From NCBI GenBank assembly GCA_025677835.1, contig JAIXMR010000066.1, positions 62,001 through 126,000 on the forward strand: a stretch of DNA of 64,000 bases, read 5' to 3'. The translations under genes and the position numbers were made by a program. Numbering within the stretch: the first letter of the stretch is position 1; each line of letters opens with the position of its first letter. Source of the stretch: Sporodiniella umbellata. Lineage: Eukaryota > Mucoromycota > Mucoromycetes > Mucorales > Rhizopodaceae. This document shows, one piece after another, positions 8,867 to 21,529 of the stretch. The notes beneath the pieces are model-generated. The model worked only from the letters and a program-made list of their open reading frames with translations, ran no database searches and was not told where the DNA came from.

Positions 8867-11500
8867 TTAGGAAACCGCCTGTGTGACTTTTTCTTTCACA
8901 TCCAACTTCTCTAGCCCTTCTTTGATCGTATCAAACGAGCCCTCTCCATTCGCACTTTCAAAGTCTCCAAACTCGTCCTCCTCCTTGTCTACTGCCACGG
9001 TGTGACTGGGAACGCGACGCAATGCATTAGGCTGTTGAGGGTCGTCTGTCCAATCTGTAGGTGTTTCCTATACGTGTTGGATGAGTCAAAGGATTTTCCA
9101 AGGGGAGGGGGGGGGGGGTTGAGGTTACCTGATCAAAACTGTGCACGGTCAATGTCTCTAAATCGTTTGCAGTACGTGTTTCAACGTACGAAGGTTGATC
9201 CCCTTCCTGACTGTCAAAGGAATTAATGAGTACAAACAAAGTGCCTTTCTGTTGACTTACTTTAACCACTCTTCTTCTTCTTCTTCAGACTCGCGTTGTT
9301 CCAAGAATCTTGAATACTAACAGTACTGTTAGACTGACGAGGGGTCGCGTCCCGTCTTACCTGAGCAGCAGCTAAATCCAAAACGGGATCATTTTCTTCT
9401 TCGTCGGTGGCAGGCAGGTCAAGGTCTTCACTGGGCCTTAGACCACCCAGAGGGAGTTGATCGCGTTCTTTGGTCTGCTTGAGTTCATGATCACAATAGG
9501 TTTGCCATGCTTCCAGATCGACATGGTCTTGAATCGCCAGCACAATGGTTTCCGGGTAGCCTTCGAAAAGCTTGACGATTTCATCTGAAATAAAGGTCAG
9601 GTGACCCATATAGCCCGCCCGCATCCCCTTGGGTTCCGCACTTGGAGAAGATCAGTACATGTAACTATAATCAAGGTAGATTACCAAGCTTGGTCGTTGG
9701 CTTTTTGCGCCTGGATGATCTTGTCTGTAAATCGAGCCTCCTGAAGAATCGCGAGGGCCAATTGACGATTCAGGCCTAGGTCCATACGTCCGTTAAAGAC
9801 CTGATGCAGCATATCATAAATCACATAGTGTAAAAAGTTGTTCCAAGGAAAAGCAAAAAAGAGATCCTACAAGACCGCTTTTCTTTTTAATCTTTTTTTG
9901 TCCTCCCTGTCAGCGTCTTACTTTACGATACAGATCGGTAGGGTGTGGCTTTGGACAATTTTCGATTTCAAATAGTCGCCTGCCGTTTCTTCTTCCCCAA
10001 CTGGGTTCAGGTTGGACATGTTTGAGCAGTGCAGGATCTCGGCAAATAACTCACAGATCTTGAGTCTCTCAAATCCAAGGGCTTCCATGTTACCCAGTGT
10101 TGTCTTGATGGATCCGTTCTAAAAAAGAAGAAGAAAAAAAAAAAAAAAAAAGAGAGAGAGAGAGATCAGGTCATTTCTTTTATGGTTTTCTTCTTACTTT
10201 CTGACGTGGATGAGATAGGAGATAGGTAAAGTCTGGAATACGATCACTCATTACATTCAACATCTCTGCAAGAGAGACTGGTGCCTGTTTGATACTTGAG
10301 CCTGTATAGCCATAGATCCCTGTCACGGCTGGATCATTCTCAAGATCGGCATTGTTATGACGAATCATGTCTACCAGGATGGATACCCCATTGACAAGCG
10401 TAGAAATCGCATGGGGTGCTTTTGAATCCAACATATACCCTGTCAATCGCTGCATCATTGCCTCACTACTCACACACTCTCGTCAGTTGGGGTTCTCTCC
10501 ACCCTATTTACCTTTTCAATGTCAAAATCAGATCGTTTAAGCCAATACTAGGGGATTCAGGCAGGCTGGTTTGTGACATGCGAATGATCTCACAGATACA
10601 TTGTTGGGCAATCGAGTGTTCCTGGATAAATACATTGAGCTTCCCCTTCAACGCACCAAAAAAAAAAAAAAAAAAAAAAAACACACACACACTTACCTCG
10701 CTACCTAAATAGGGATCCAATCGATCCATCAAACTCTCTAATAATCCATGTTGACTTAACCACTGTAATCCATTGTTTTAGAGACACATAGTTGACTAAA
10801 GTCATATTCACCTTCACCATGCCTTTTCCTTCACGTAGTTCTTCCATACGCACCAGGGTTAATAACAAATCCATCATGGCTGAAGTTTGTAAGTGACGAA
10901 GGATTTTTTTTAGATTCTCGGGTTTGGACTGTATGAAATGCAACATCTAACCAAAAGGGGAGTCAACGACCATGGGTAGATATGTTTGTGTTTACCTCGG
11001 CAGGGTATTTGGATAACAAAACACCCACGGTTTTACAAAAATAAGAAGCTTGTAAAGAATCCAGAGTACCTGATTGATCTAAATAAGACCAAAAAGGTAC
11101 CAGCAGTACCTCCCTTTCATCCACCACAATTTGATCAATGATGGGTTGTATTTCACAAGCAATAATCTCACTCGCAAGAAATGGGTATCTACGCAAGTCC
11201 ATGTCAACCAGGAACTCTCTCTTACTCGGATACTTACTTGAACCGTTTGGGTTCTTGGAGATCGGTAGCTGTAATGTAATCTAGTAACGTTTTTATTCTC
11301 TCGGTCTTTTTCAAACTATACGTTGAATGTCAGTACCACACAAATAACAATAGAAACAAGTACAAATCAATGAGTTTAGGGTTAGCGGATTTGGCTTCTT
11401 GAAGTAAATCTTCTTCTTCAAGTACTTCTTCCAAACTGACATCCGCCTTGTCCAACAAACCGTCCAAAGCAGAATTACTAAATCCAAATCGCCAAAACAT
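8867..11500 (-). CDS. SAPS-family regulatory subunit of Sit4/PP6 phosphatase
   Basis: Twelve short introns are removed to give roughly 640 residues. The start MFWRFGFSNSALDGLL and EEEDLLQEAKSANPKLIDFL are diagnostic of SIT4-associated/PP6R proteins (metazoan MFWKF...LLDEEDVLQECK). Other hallmarks in order are FKYPFLASEIIACEI, SAMMDLLLTLVRMEE, RLKICELFAEILHCSNMS, DLFFAFPWNNFLHYVIYDM and RAGYMGHLTFI. The C-terminus is acidic (ESEEEEEEWL, DEFGDFES). These armadillo-like subunits target the PP6/Sit4 phosphatase in TOR signalling and cell-cycle control. Two splice choices were settled by homology: donor GTAAAG after LPICI, and acceptor GTTAG with a CTAAC branch site before YSRFLE. The gene looks intact. 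Confidence 0.92.
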
Positions 11501-11521
11501 TAAAAAGCTTTTGAATAATTC

Positions 11522-11556
<35 letters not shown>

Positions 11557-11962
11557 AAGAGTCTATAAAAAGGCCAAGTAACTAAAAAAGGCATCTGTTT
11601 TGTGTTTCTTTAGGTGATCACCCAAAGGAATTTTTTTTTTTGCGTGTATATAAATAGATGGGTTTAGCGATCAATAGATTTGAATAGACTGCTTTGGATG
11701 GTTTGAGGTTCTTTCTGTGATAAACAAGAGGTGTGTTTTAAAAAAGGCGGGATTGAAAATGCAATCAAGAGAACCATTATGATTATCACACGACTTTTTG
11801 TTGAAAGGTTTATTTCTAACGGTTATAAACAAAAGGTTTGATAAAGTATAGATGTGTGGTATTTTAAAGAGGAGGAGGAGGAGGAGGAGGGGGGGGGTAT
11901 CTCTAGGTAGGTCTAAGGGAAAGATAATACATAGGGTTATGAAGAGAGCAAAAGTTGGGGAA
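11501..11962. other. Intergenic region with poly(A) and (GAG)n/G run
   Basis: This stretch between the start of the SAPS gene and the 3' end of the peptidase gene holds a 32-nt poly(A) (11523-11554), a TATATAAATAG motif near 11645-11656 and (GAG)n ending in eight G (about 11870-11897). No coding exon is evident. Confidence 0.6.
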
Positions 11963-12538
11963 TTATTGAATATAAGCGTTCATCAAGGCTTGAATCTCTT
12001 GGATTTCTTTAGGTACATGAGTGAGGTTTTCGTAACCGTCTTCGGTAATGACTATGGTATCTTCGATACGTACGCCACCGACAGGCTTGTATTGGTTTAA
12101 ACGGTCAAGATTGAAGAACTGTTGGTAATCGGGATGTTGTGTCCAGATATCGAGCAAGGGTTCATTAAAGTAGAGGCCTGGCTCGACCGTCAACACCATG
12201 TTTTTTTCCAAAGGTCTGTCTGAGAGAAACTCAGAAGGTGTATTTTCTTCCAGTCGAGTGACTACTTTTCTAGAGGAAAAGAAGATGAGAACAAGTCCAA
12301 CCAAAAAAGCCTTACCCGCCCACATCATGTACATCCAAACCCAAAGTATGACCCAAGCCATGATAGTAAAAAGCACAGGGCACACCCAGTTCTAATAACA
12401 GATCCAGCTCACCTACCAAGATACCGATTTGTAATAACGATTCACACAAGATACGAATCGCCAACTGTTGTAAGGATTCCCAATAGATACCCGGCTTGAG
12501 CTTACAGAGAACGGTCTATGACTAATAAGTACTCTTTC

Positions 12539-12569
<31 letters not shown>

Positions 12570-13467
12570 AAAAGGTTACTTTTTGCATCGTCAAGACGAT
12601 CTGATAAACGACTTTGGCTTCAGGAGAAAAGACGCCCTGAACAGGAAAGGTACGAGTGATATCGCTACCATAACACGATTTCTCACCCCCTGCGTCTACG
12701 AGAATAAGCGAATGGGGATCGTTTGGGATAGGCTGTTCAAAGTGTGGGGCATGATGAAGTGTGGAAGCGCGAGGGCCGGAAGCGACGATAGGAAGATAGG
12801 CTTGACGGTAAGCGCCATGAAGGGCGCAGGTCCAACGAAAAAGAGCGGCCAACAAGCCTTCTGTCATCCCCGGCCTGTACTGCTGGATAAGGGCAAGATG
12901 GGCTTGAGAAGAAGCGTATGTGGCTTGACGGATCAAGTCGATTTCCCAAGGAAACTTGATCAGCCTGGCTTCGTCCATGGCAGGCAAAAGAAGACGCGTG
13001 TTGCATGCAATCGAGGCAGGTGGCTGATCACGATGAAGCATGAACAAGGTATGAAGCTGGAGCTGGATCAAGAGTGAGGGCAGTTCAGATTCCCGGATGA
13101 CTTCATCAATATCGTACTTTTCCAAAAGCTCGGTTGGATGTGTGCCTGGTCCCCGCCAGCCAATATCATCCAAAGGAATATCAGGCGCTATCAAATAGAT
13201 CTTGTCCAGATGTAAATCAATCAAAACCTGAAAGTCGGGTTCATCCACGCCTGTCAGATAAAAGAAATAGCTCTCCTGTCGAAATTCAAGGCTCACATCC
13301 GTACCGTCTCGGGTGGATTCTTGTTTCCCCTGCATATAAATCCCACACTGCTGTACACCCTTAAGATTCATCAGTCGTTTGATCTTTAGATAATGCTGCC
13401 TTGTTGGTAATTTCTTTGTCTTTTTGCCCGCTAACATGGGCTTGAGGCTGATCGGGTGCGGCGTCAT
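11963..13467 (-). CDS. M24B metallopeptidase, Xaa-Pro aminopeptidase/prolidase
   Basis: Three exons give about 457 residues. An N-terminal creatinase/AMP_N domain (YLKIKRLMN ... SYFFYLTGVDEPDFQVLID) precedes the pita-bread catalytic domain. All five metal ligands are visible: Asp in LVDAGGE, Asp in GSDITRTFP, His in GLGHTLGLDVHDVGG (completed across the second junction), Glu in TVEPGLYF and Glu in GGVRIEDTIV. The enzyme removes or splits residues N-terminal to proline and takes part in peptide turnover; cytosolic location is likely since no signal peptide is seen. Intron 1 carries a long poly(T) in sense. The start MTPHPISLKPM follows a long homopolymer leader, and the upstream frame extension is low-complexity and was ignored. 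Confidence 0.9.
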
Positions 13468-13474
13468 CTTTAAA

Positions 13475-13506
<32 letters not shown>

Positions 13507-13594
13507 AAAAAACAGTAAAGACCCTTTTATATGAACTGATAATCCCTTTTTTTTTTTTTTTCTTGTCATAAGACATATATATATATATATATAT

Positions 13595-13626
<32 letters not shown>

Positions 13627-14175
13627 TACAATTAAAAAATATATACATTTTTTCTTAATCAAGCATAGACGCGAAACCTTTTTTTATAACTCGGCTATCA
13701 CAACCAAAATATAAATATTTCTATCGACTCAAAGGGGCTTGTACAACGTTCCCATTTTTTATTTTTACTTTTGATCAATGTTTAGATGACTCATTCATTT
13801 TAGGTATTCTTTTCTGGTTACAATCAAGACTTTGTTTCATATGAAATAACAATGAAAAAAAAAGAAATTCTTTTGGAGAGAATCCATACGAATACTAATA
13901 AAAACAAATGCCTCTATTTAGGCTCTCAACACGAGGCTTGTTTCCCCCTGGGCAAATTTTTTTTTTATTTTTTATATATAGAAAGCGGGGAATACAAAAA
14001 ATGCCTTGTTTTAGGATAACCAATGGTTTCCTTCTCTCCCCCTCCCTCCTCCTTTTTTTTTCTTTTCAGTCTCCGCACACCGTTCCTTTTTTAGACAAAC
14101 AAGAAGTAGCCTAGAGTAACGCGTAATGACAAACAGAATTGCTTCAATGCAAAAGATCGTTTTGTTTGTTGTATA

Positions 14176-14210
<35 letters not shown>

Positions 14211-14281
14211 AGAGAATAAAAAGAGGACGTATGCGTATTTACAACTTTTATATATATAAAAAAAAAAAAAAAAAAAAAAAG
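13468..14281. other. Intergenic region rich in homopolymers
   Basis: Poly(A/T) runs alternate with (TA)n, (CA)n and (GA)n tracts at 13576-13626 and two long poly(A) runs at about 14180-14210 and 14259-14280. No convincing exon was found on either strand. Confidence 0.6.
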
Positions 14282-17200
14282 CTAGGGCTGGGTTTGTTGA
14301 GATTGAGAAGGTGGGGCTTGTTGTTGTTGCTGCTGCTGTTGTTGTTGTTGTTGTTGTTGTTGTTGTCTAGCTAAAAATATTCTTTGTTGAATATCTCTGA
14401 CAGCGTTAGGCGATAGATTGGCAAGGTTGGCCATATTGATTGTATTCATATTTAACAAGTTTGTATTGCCTGTAGTAGTGTTGGTAGCGTTATTGGCCAT
14501 ATTCAGGTTAGACAAAAGCAGACTGTTGGGGTTAAGACCTAGATAGAAACTGTCAATCAAACACGTTGAAGAAAAAAGAAACTTCTTCTTTACCTGCCAT
14601 AGACCCAGTGGCCTGCTGTGTACCTGTGTTGCCTATCCCAGCTGCGCTAAGCATCTGCTGCTGTTGTTGTTGTTGTTGTTGTTGTTGTTGTCTTAGTGTG
14701 TTTTGAAGCTGGGCGTTGACATTCGATGTATTCAATAGCCCCATAGTTGCTGTGTTTTGAAGGTTGGCCAACATGGCCGGTGTGATGTTACTATTGCCGG
14801 TCATAGGTGAGTTATGATTCGACAAGAAGGCACCGTTCGCTGCGGGTATGTCTGCATTCAAGTCAGGTAAAGGCGCTTTGGTAAATACCACACCTATAAG
14901 TTTGCCACTCGAATAGGTCAATACCACGCCATAGTGAGGTTCAGGTCCCATCCCCAGTGTCTGACCAGGCCCTAAATTAAACACAATCGTGGCAATCTTT
15001 TCTTTTGATCAGTAAACAGTCTTTTTCTGAAATACCCTACGTATTTCTTTTGCTCTAGATTCTTGACTAATAAAGCAAAGTTCGTTTGATCTTGTTGACT
15101 GCTCGTACTCAAAGGTTGGAACTGACAGATTGGTAACTTGTGTTCTATGGCTTGTCTATGAAGTATCGCTGCTCTAGCAAGAGGTGATCTACCCGCGATC
15201 TGTATACGTGAGGGCCATATCTCTGGCCGACTATCAAGCCTGTTAAAAAAAAAAAAAAAAGGGGGGGGGAGGTCCTATTGATCTTGCTCATCTACTTACT
15301 AGTCTTCCATAGTAGTAGTACTGTTTTTCGTAGGAACTGAAAATGCTCCACAAAGACAGTTGAACTCTTGTAATTGATTCTCAGTAGTCTTGATATGCCA
15401 AACAATCTGTCCTGTCCATAAAGGTTGTCCTGTCAACATAGCATTGCCAGTCTGTGCTGATTGTGGCTGTTGTTGTGGCGTCTGCTGTGATACCTGTTGT
15501 GGCGTCTGCTGTTGTTGTTGTTGCTGTTGTTGTTGTTGCTGTTGCTGTTGTTGCTGTTGTTGTTGTTGCTGTTGTTGTTGTTGTTGTAAAATCTGTGCCT
15601 GAATATCGTTAATGGAGACTGTCTTTCCATTCGCTGCATTTCTTTGAGCCAATTGGGTGGCTAGAATCATACGTTGCTGAGGCGTCAGGTTGATAGGAAT
15701 TTGGGGCGCACTGACCGAGCCCGAATGTACCTGGTTAGCCTGTGGAGTCATCAGCGCCTCGGGTCGAGCAGTAGGTGTACCAACGGCATTTGCAGGAAAT
15801 GGTGAAGAAGTCGCCGGTGAAGGGTTAGGCGGTAAGGTTCCACCTGCAGCACGCGCTGCAGCTGTCCTACGGATCTGTTCACCTAGCTTCACTAGAGCCG
15901 ACTGAATCGTCTGTAGTTGGGTCTGTTGGGCTGCATTCAAATTAGGTCCAAGAGCAAGTAGATTGTTTCTCTCGTTGAAGAGATATTGCTGAATCTGTAA
16001 AGGGTTCTGCATGCGGCTGGCGAGGCTGGGCGGAGGACGAATGTGAGTACCGAGCTGAGGTGACATTTCTTGAGAAACGGCAGGCTGGGCGACAGTCTGT
16101 TGAGGGATGGCTGCTGGGATGGAGAGTGTTGGAGAGAGGGATGCTGAAGAGAGGTGTGCTGAGGCTTTGGCGAAGGAGCCCTGCTGGACGCTAGTGATGG
16201 TTGAGGGGGTGTTTCTATAGCTAATCTGGGGGAAGGTTTGCTTTCTTCTAGGCTTGTCTCTGGCTCTTCCTTGATAGGTAAATCCTTGAGTGGTTCTTCT
16301 TTTGTTAAAACGTCCTGTTGCTTTTGGTTCGTTGATGCCGATGAACGTGTGTTATTTTCGGTGAATCGATTGGTATCAAATGAAGTTTTAGGGAGAGCAA
16401 TCTGCCCAGGCAGGTTCTCTCTCTTTCTCTTTTTCCCTGCTTCAGTTGCTAGCGTTTGCGGTGATTCTACATTGGATCGTGGGGAGTTTTTGATCTCATT
16501 GCTGGTCTGTATTGGTTGCGGTGTGGAAATCACAGGGAGTTTAAAACCAGCCAACTGGACACAATGGGTGGGTGCTGCAGTTTCTTTCACGGTAAAAATC
16601 TCTGTGAATCCATCATTTACTTTAGAAACCATACTTTCTAAATCCTCGTAGCCTTGGTTGGGAGTAATCAGAGAAAAACAGATATTGGTCTGTTTCCAAA
16701 AGAGTGAGCGATACACAAAAAGTTTATTTTTGTATCTACCTTTTTCATTTCCTCAATTATACTATTCAATCTCAAACCGTCGTATTTTGTATCCATATTA
16801 CATCGTATACTCAGTTTATTGGGTAAACTATTAGAAATAAGAACACAGTGCTGAACGAGCTCTCTGTGCTCTGCTTCTTGTTTGTATTCATCAAAGAGCT
16901 GATACAGTATTGAGTTTCCAATAAGCTACCGATTGTTTCTTTACCTCTAACGCACCTACGATCCCTTCTTCTACTGCGTTCTTTGTGGGACCTCCATGTT
17001 TGCATTCGATACTTTTAAACAAATCTTGAAATAGAATATAGTCGGACGTAAAGTATTTTCGATCCACTGTGATTTCGGAGAGGGGTTCATAATCCCCAAA
17101 AATGACTAATCCATACTTCAAAACTGGCTGTAAAGTCATGGACAGTTAATATTCACTGCAAACTCTCTATCTATATAAAAATATAAACACATTTTACTGT

Positions 17201-17512
17201 TATCTTTGTTTTGGACTGTCTTTCGTCTGCTTCTGCGAAAATAGGTGAACGCAGTTGTCTAAAAAAAAAAAAAAAAAAAGAAGCCCTTCATGAGCTTCCG
17301 GAACGATGCAAATATACAACCTACTTTAGTATAGGCTCAACGTAAGCTTCATAAAGTAAAGCCAAATGAGACTTCATTCTAGCTGATCCGTCTACAACAA
17401 AAACAATAGCAACATCCTTTCGCTGATGATGTGAGACTGGAATTTGTGGTGAGTGAATAGGTGCAGGCGAATTTTGGGATCCTGGCGTTGCTACAAGATT
17501 CGAACTGGACAT
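14282..17512 (-). CDS. MED25-like Mediator subunit (VWA + PTOV-type domain, polyQ)
   Basis: About eight exons give roughly 940 residues. The N-terminus has a von Willebrand A-type domain: DVAIVFVVDGSARMKSHLALLYEAYVEPIL, then KYGLVIFGDYEPLSEI, FKSIECKHGGPTKNAVEEGI and HCVLISNSLPNK. This order matches MED25. A Ser/Pro/Gln-rich linker carries a SUMO-like IKEEPE. A second folded region (PLWTGQIVWHIKTTE ... WPSRIQIAGRSP ... YGVVLTYSSGKLIGVVF) resembles the MED25/PTOV activator-interaction domain. Three glutamine tracts are present. One unresolved frame change lies at about 16080-16235: the frames before and after are both open, but no intron with acceptable sites joins them, and a one-base error in a C-run would. 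MED25 links activators to Mediator. Ascomycete yeasts lack a recognised MED25. Confidence 0.75.
14320..14366 (-). repeat. CAA/CAG repeat coding polyQ
   Basis: About 15 consecutive Gln codons near the C-terminus of the MED25-like protein; mostly CAA with a few CAG. Confidence 0.9.
14654..14691 (-). repeat. CAA/CAG repeat coding polyQ
   Basis: About 12 consecutive Gln codons in the MED25-like protein. Confidence 0.9.
15507..15587 (-). repeat. CAA/CAG repeat coding the longest polyQ tract
   Basis: About 27 consecutive Gln codons in the linker of the MED25-like protein. Antisense frames read as polyCys or polyAsn and are not genes. Confidence 0.9.
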
Positions 17513-17527
17513 GTCTCTCTCCCTATC

Positions 17528-17529
<2 letters not shown>

Positions 17530-17568
<39 letters not shown>

Positions 17569-17617
17569 AGAGTATTCTTAAAGGAAAAGAACCAGAGAAA
17601 TATATATAATGGTGGGG

Positions 17618-17666
<49 letters not shown>

Positions 17667-17769
17667 AAATGGGCGCGTTTATCTATGCTTTTGGGATATA
17701 TTTTATTTTGAATTCCTCCCAAATTGACAATGTTTTTATTTATTTATTTTTTTTAAAAAAAAAAAAAAA
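17530..17769. other. Intergenic poly(T)/poly(A) blocks
   Basis: Between the MED25-like start and the E2 stop lie a poly(T) of about 30 nt (17532-17561), a poly(A) of about 44 nt (17621-17664) and a shorter mixed run. No gene is present. Confidence 0.7.
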
Positions 17770-19200
17770 TTACTGCAATTGACTTGATAAAAGAGCAGGG
17801 TTTTCTATAAAGCTTTTCCATAGGTTACTGAATTGAGCCATGGTAGCACCGTCAATGACACGATGATCTGCCGACCAACTGATTGGCATGATGTATTTGG
17901 GCTCGATTTTGTTTGTGTGGCGATCAAAGCGAGGTAGTTTTTTAGCGGACCCTAGAGAGACAATGGCCATTTGAGAAGCTTCGATCACAGGTTGAGCATA
18001 AGTGCCTCCGATGGAGCCAAGGTTAGATAGGGTGATGGTTCCCCCTTCAAGCTCTGAAGGGTCAAGCGTGCCCTGTTTGGCCAGTTGGGTCAAGCGATGG
18101 ATTTCAGCAGCCAGTTCAAACATTGTTTTTCTCTCAACGTGTTTGATGTTGGGTACGACCAATCCATGGGGTGTGTCCATAGCAATACCGATATGATGAT
18201 GGTCTCTGTATTCAATCGAGTTTGGTTGCTGTTTAGCATTCAGAATAGGGAAATGGCAGAGTGACAACGAAAGGGATTTAATGAAAATAGGCAGGTAAGA
18301 TATCCTTTGGAAGCGAAAGGTATTCGCTGGGCTCTTTGCAATGTAATCGTTCAACGAGGCTCGGTAAGTGCGGGTAGCGTTTAGCTCCAATTCGTCTTTA
18401 TAGCCCAAATGGGGTATTGTGAGCGAATGTGTCATCTTTTGAAACATGACTTTCTGCAAAGGCGTAAGCGGAACAAGACGTTGTCCCTCCACTACCATCG
18501 GACTTTGTTGGGTGATGGGTTCTGCTTTGATTTCTTGTTGAACAGCCCTCTTTCTTTCCTTCTTTCTCAGACCGTGCTTGGTGATGTACTCTAAAACGTC
18601 GTGTTTTAGCACTCGACCTGATTTACCTGAACCACTCAGTTGGGATAGTGAAAGATCATATTGATTGAGTAGATGACGAACCGAAGGTACCTGCCATAAA
18701 GCCGCATCTGAGCCTTTCTTTGTGAATAAAGTATCGACCTCTTCTTGAACCACCGCAGTCTCCTCTTCAGCATCCTCTACTTCAATATCTATTAAAGGAG
18801 AACCGACCTTGGCCACTTGGTTGGGAGTGTAGTAAAGCTTCACTACATTGCCTGTATAACGAGAGGAGATTTCAACAGATGCTTTATCCGACTGAACTTC
18901 ACAGATTTTGTCAAATTCATTCACGGAGGCCCCAGGCTTCACAAACCTAAACAAAAGATCACTATGGACGTCTCTCAGGGTTCAATTTACCATTGCACAA
19001 CCTCACACTCTGTAATGCCTTCACCAATATCAGCAAGCAAAAAGGGTTTGATGTCACCAAAACAGACAGAAGAATGAAAAGAGCGTACAGACTGGAAAAA
19101 AATAAATAAATAAATAGACATAAAAAACTCCAACTCTTTTTTCAATTTTGTTTACCTTTTGAAAAACAAGCGGTTTGATATTTCGAAGTAGTGCTGACAT
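17770..19200 (-). CDS. Branched-chain 2-oxoacid dehydrogenase E2 (dihydrolipoyl transacylase), mitochondrial
   Basis: Three exons give about 440 residues. The N-terminus MSALLRNIKPLVFQKSVRSF is a typical mitochondrial presequence. The lipoyl domain follows (LLADIGEGITECEVVQWFVK, lipoyl Lys in CEVQSDKAS). The E3/E1-binding domain is VPSVRHLLNQYDL ... GSGKSGRVLKHDV. The catalytic domain ends with the active-site motif SWSADHRVIDGATM and contains LTPLQKVMFQKMTHSLTIPH, more like BCKDH E2 than pyruvate or oxoglutarate E2. It transfers branched acyl groups from E1 to CoA in valine, leucine and isoleucine breakdown. It is divergent from cyclin C with a 355-bp gap. The gene looks intact. Confidence 0.93.
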
Positions 19201-19458
19201 GGCTACTCGAAAAAGTGATAAAAGAGAAAGAGAAAAGGAAAACAGAAACCAAGAGCAAGTATCATTGACTATGCGTGGGAAAAAAAGGCTTAAAAAAAAA
19301 AAAAAAAAAAAAAAGCCAGTACGCTACAGTCCCTGAGAAAGTTTTGATAGATTTTTACCACGAACCAACTTATGGATTCTCCGGCCTAGGCGGTGGTGTT
19401 GCTAAGATGAAAATACAAGGCATGAAAATTTCTTAAATTTTACGACGCGTTTTGTCAG

Positions 19459-19489
<31 letters not shown>

Positions 19490-19555
19490 TCGGCTGATCG
19501 TCACCACTCAATTTTAATTTTTTTTTTTTTTTTTATAACGATTCAACTAGGGGAG
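19201..19555. other. Divergent promoter region E2/cyclin C
   Basis: This 355-bp stretch between two divergent starts contains three homopolymer runs (near 19292, 19463 and 19519). No clear TATA box or coding exon is seen. Confidence 0.5.
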
Positions 19556-20603
19556 ATGGCAGCTAATTATTGGACTTCTACACAACAGTAATCTAAACGA
19601 TTGAATATAAAACAACTGATTCTAACAAGGGTTGTTGTGTTTTGAATAAAAGAAACTGTTGGATGCAAGACCGTTGGGCTCTTGCAGCCAGTAGAGAGGA
19701 AGATTTGAAATATCTTTCAGAGACTGACTATATAAAGATCCGTATTTGGTTTTGTCACCGTAAGCTTGGTTTATTGAAAAAAAAAAAAAACAAAAAACAA
19801 AAAGACTCATACGACCGATCAGTCATTCAAAAACTAGCCAAGCGATTACAGCTAAGGCAGCAAGTGATTGCCACAGCCATTGTCTATTTTAAACGATTTT
19901 ATATAAAGTACGTGAAACAAAACAGATGAGAATCGAAAAATAACAAGAAGAAAAACAGCAACAGTATTCGAGCGACCGATCCTTTACTGGTCTTGGTGAC
20001 CTGCGTTTACTTGGCCACAAAAATCGAAGAATGTCCTGTGCATATCAAGATGGTAACTCAGGAAGCAAGACATGCCTTTCATGGTAGTTAAAAAAAAAAA
20101 GAGAGATGAGCTTTTTTTTTTTGTTGTTGATGATGATGTCTTATTGATACGCTTTAGCCGAATTCAATGGATTTCCGTATGACAGCTTTAAAGTAGCCGA
20201 GTTTGAGTTTTATTTACTGGAAGAGTTGGAGTTTTATCTGATTATCTGGCATCCTTACCGAACATTGACACAGATAGCTCATGAGCTGGGCATGCGAGAG
20301 TCCGGATTACAGTATGCATGGTTTATCATTAACGACTCTTATCGTACGGACATTTGCTTATTATACCCACCTCATCTGATTGCATTGTCCGCTATTTATT
20401 TAACGGTCGTATTGAACACTCCAGAATCTACGTTCATCGAGAGCAAGGATATGAAACAATGGTTCGCAAGTCTAACCATAGACATCAACTCAATTATCGA
20501 AATCAGTCAGGAGTTATTGGCTGTTTACGATCTCTGGTCAGATTGGAAAGAAGAAAAAGCAATTTTGCTTTATAAAGAATTTAGAAATAAACCTCTGAGC
20601 TAA
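19556..20603 (+). CDS. SSN8: Cyclin C (Ssn8/Srb11), Mediator CDK8 module
   Basis: Five exons, with introns after STQ, FCH, YIK and AFH, give about 265 residues. It opens with [14 protein letters not shown] and [17 protein letters not shown], nearly identical to cyclin C of animals and fungi. It continues with [40 protein letters not shown] and the box [15 protein letters not shown], then [20 protein letters not shown]. Cyclin C pairs with CDK8/Srb10 in the detachable kinase module of Mediator and represses or tunes stress genes. Both cyclin folds are complete. It lies upstream of, and on the same strand as, aspartokinase. Confidence 0.95.
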
Positions 20604-20683
20604 CGATAAGCTGATCTTCAATAGGCCCTTGAAGCTTTTGTCTTATGGGTGACACATTGTATTTTTGTTTTTTATTTTCTTTC

Positions 20684-20718
<35 letters not shown>

Positions 20719-20720
20719 CT

Positions 20721-21482
20721 ATGTTTAACAATCATCCAGCGTATCCTTGGATTGTTCAAAAGTTTGGTGGAACAAGTGTTGGTAAATTCTTGGATAACAT
20801 TGCCAATCAAGTTATCAAGTAAATAGAAAAAAAAAAAAAAAAAAAAAAAAATTTCCCCCCCCCATTGGGTTTGACGTGTTTTCAAAGGGAGTACGTCAAA
20901 CAGAATAGATTGGTGGTGGTATGTTCTGCCCGAAGTGGAAAAGACAAATTGACGGGTACGACGAATCGATTGATTCGTGCGGCGAACGATGCCTTGAAAC
21001 CTGGATCCCAAGAATACTTGACCCTCATTCAAGACCTGTTAGAAGACCATCTTGCAGCAGCTGCAGCCATGGTACACGATCAGACCATTCGTCTTGCGTT
21101 AGAACAGGACATTCAAGCTGATTGCGACAGGTTGAAATCCTTTCTAGAAGCGGCTCAGATTATCAATGAAATCTCCCCGCGATCCAAAGACATCATCATT
21201 GGCGCGGGTGAAAAACTGGCTTGTAGGATTGTGACTGCGGTCTTACAGGATAGGGTAAGAAGCAAAAAAAAAAAAAAAAAAAAAAAAGAGAGAGATGGAT
21301 TGATTCGGTTATGATAGAATGTGGATGCTCAATTTGTATCTTTGGAAAATATTGTGGATAGAGAGTTTGATACATTAGACCAAAGTTTTTACGACTATTT
21401 GGCAAAGAAAATGGCAGAGGCTGTTCTTGCCTGTGGTAACAAGGTACCTGTGATGACTGGTAAGAGTTATAAGTAAGAAACC

Positions 21483-21529
<47 letters not shown>

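Noticed and set aside
15390..15639. PolyCys and polyAsn frames antisense or shifted to the CAG/CAA repeat
   Set aside because: Products of the triplet repeat inside the MED25-like gene; the Gln frame is continuous with flanking domain sequence.
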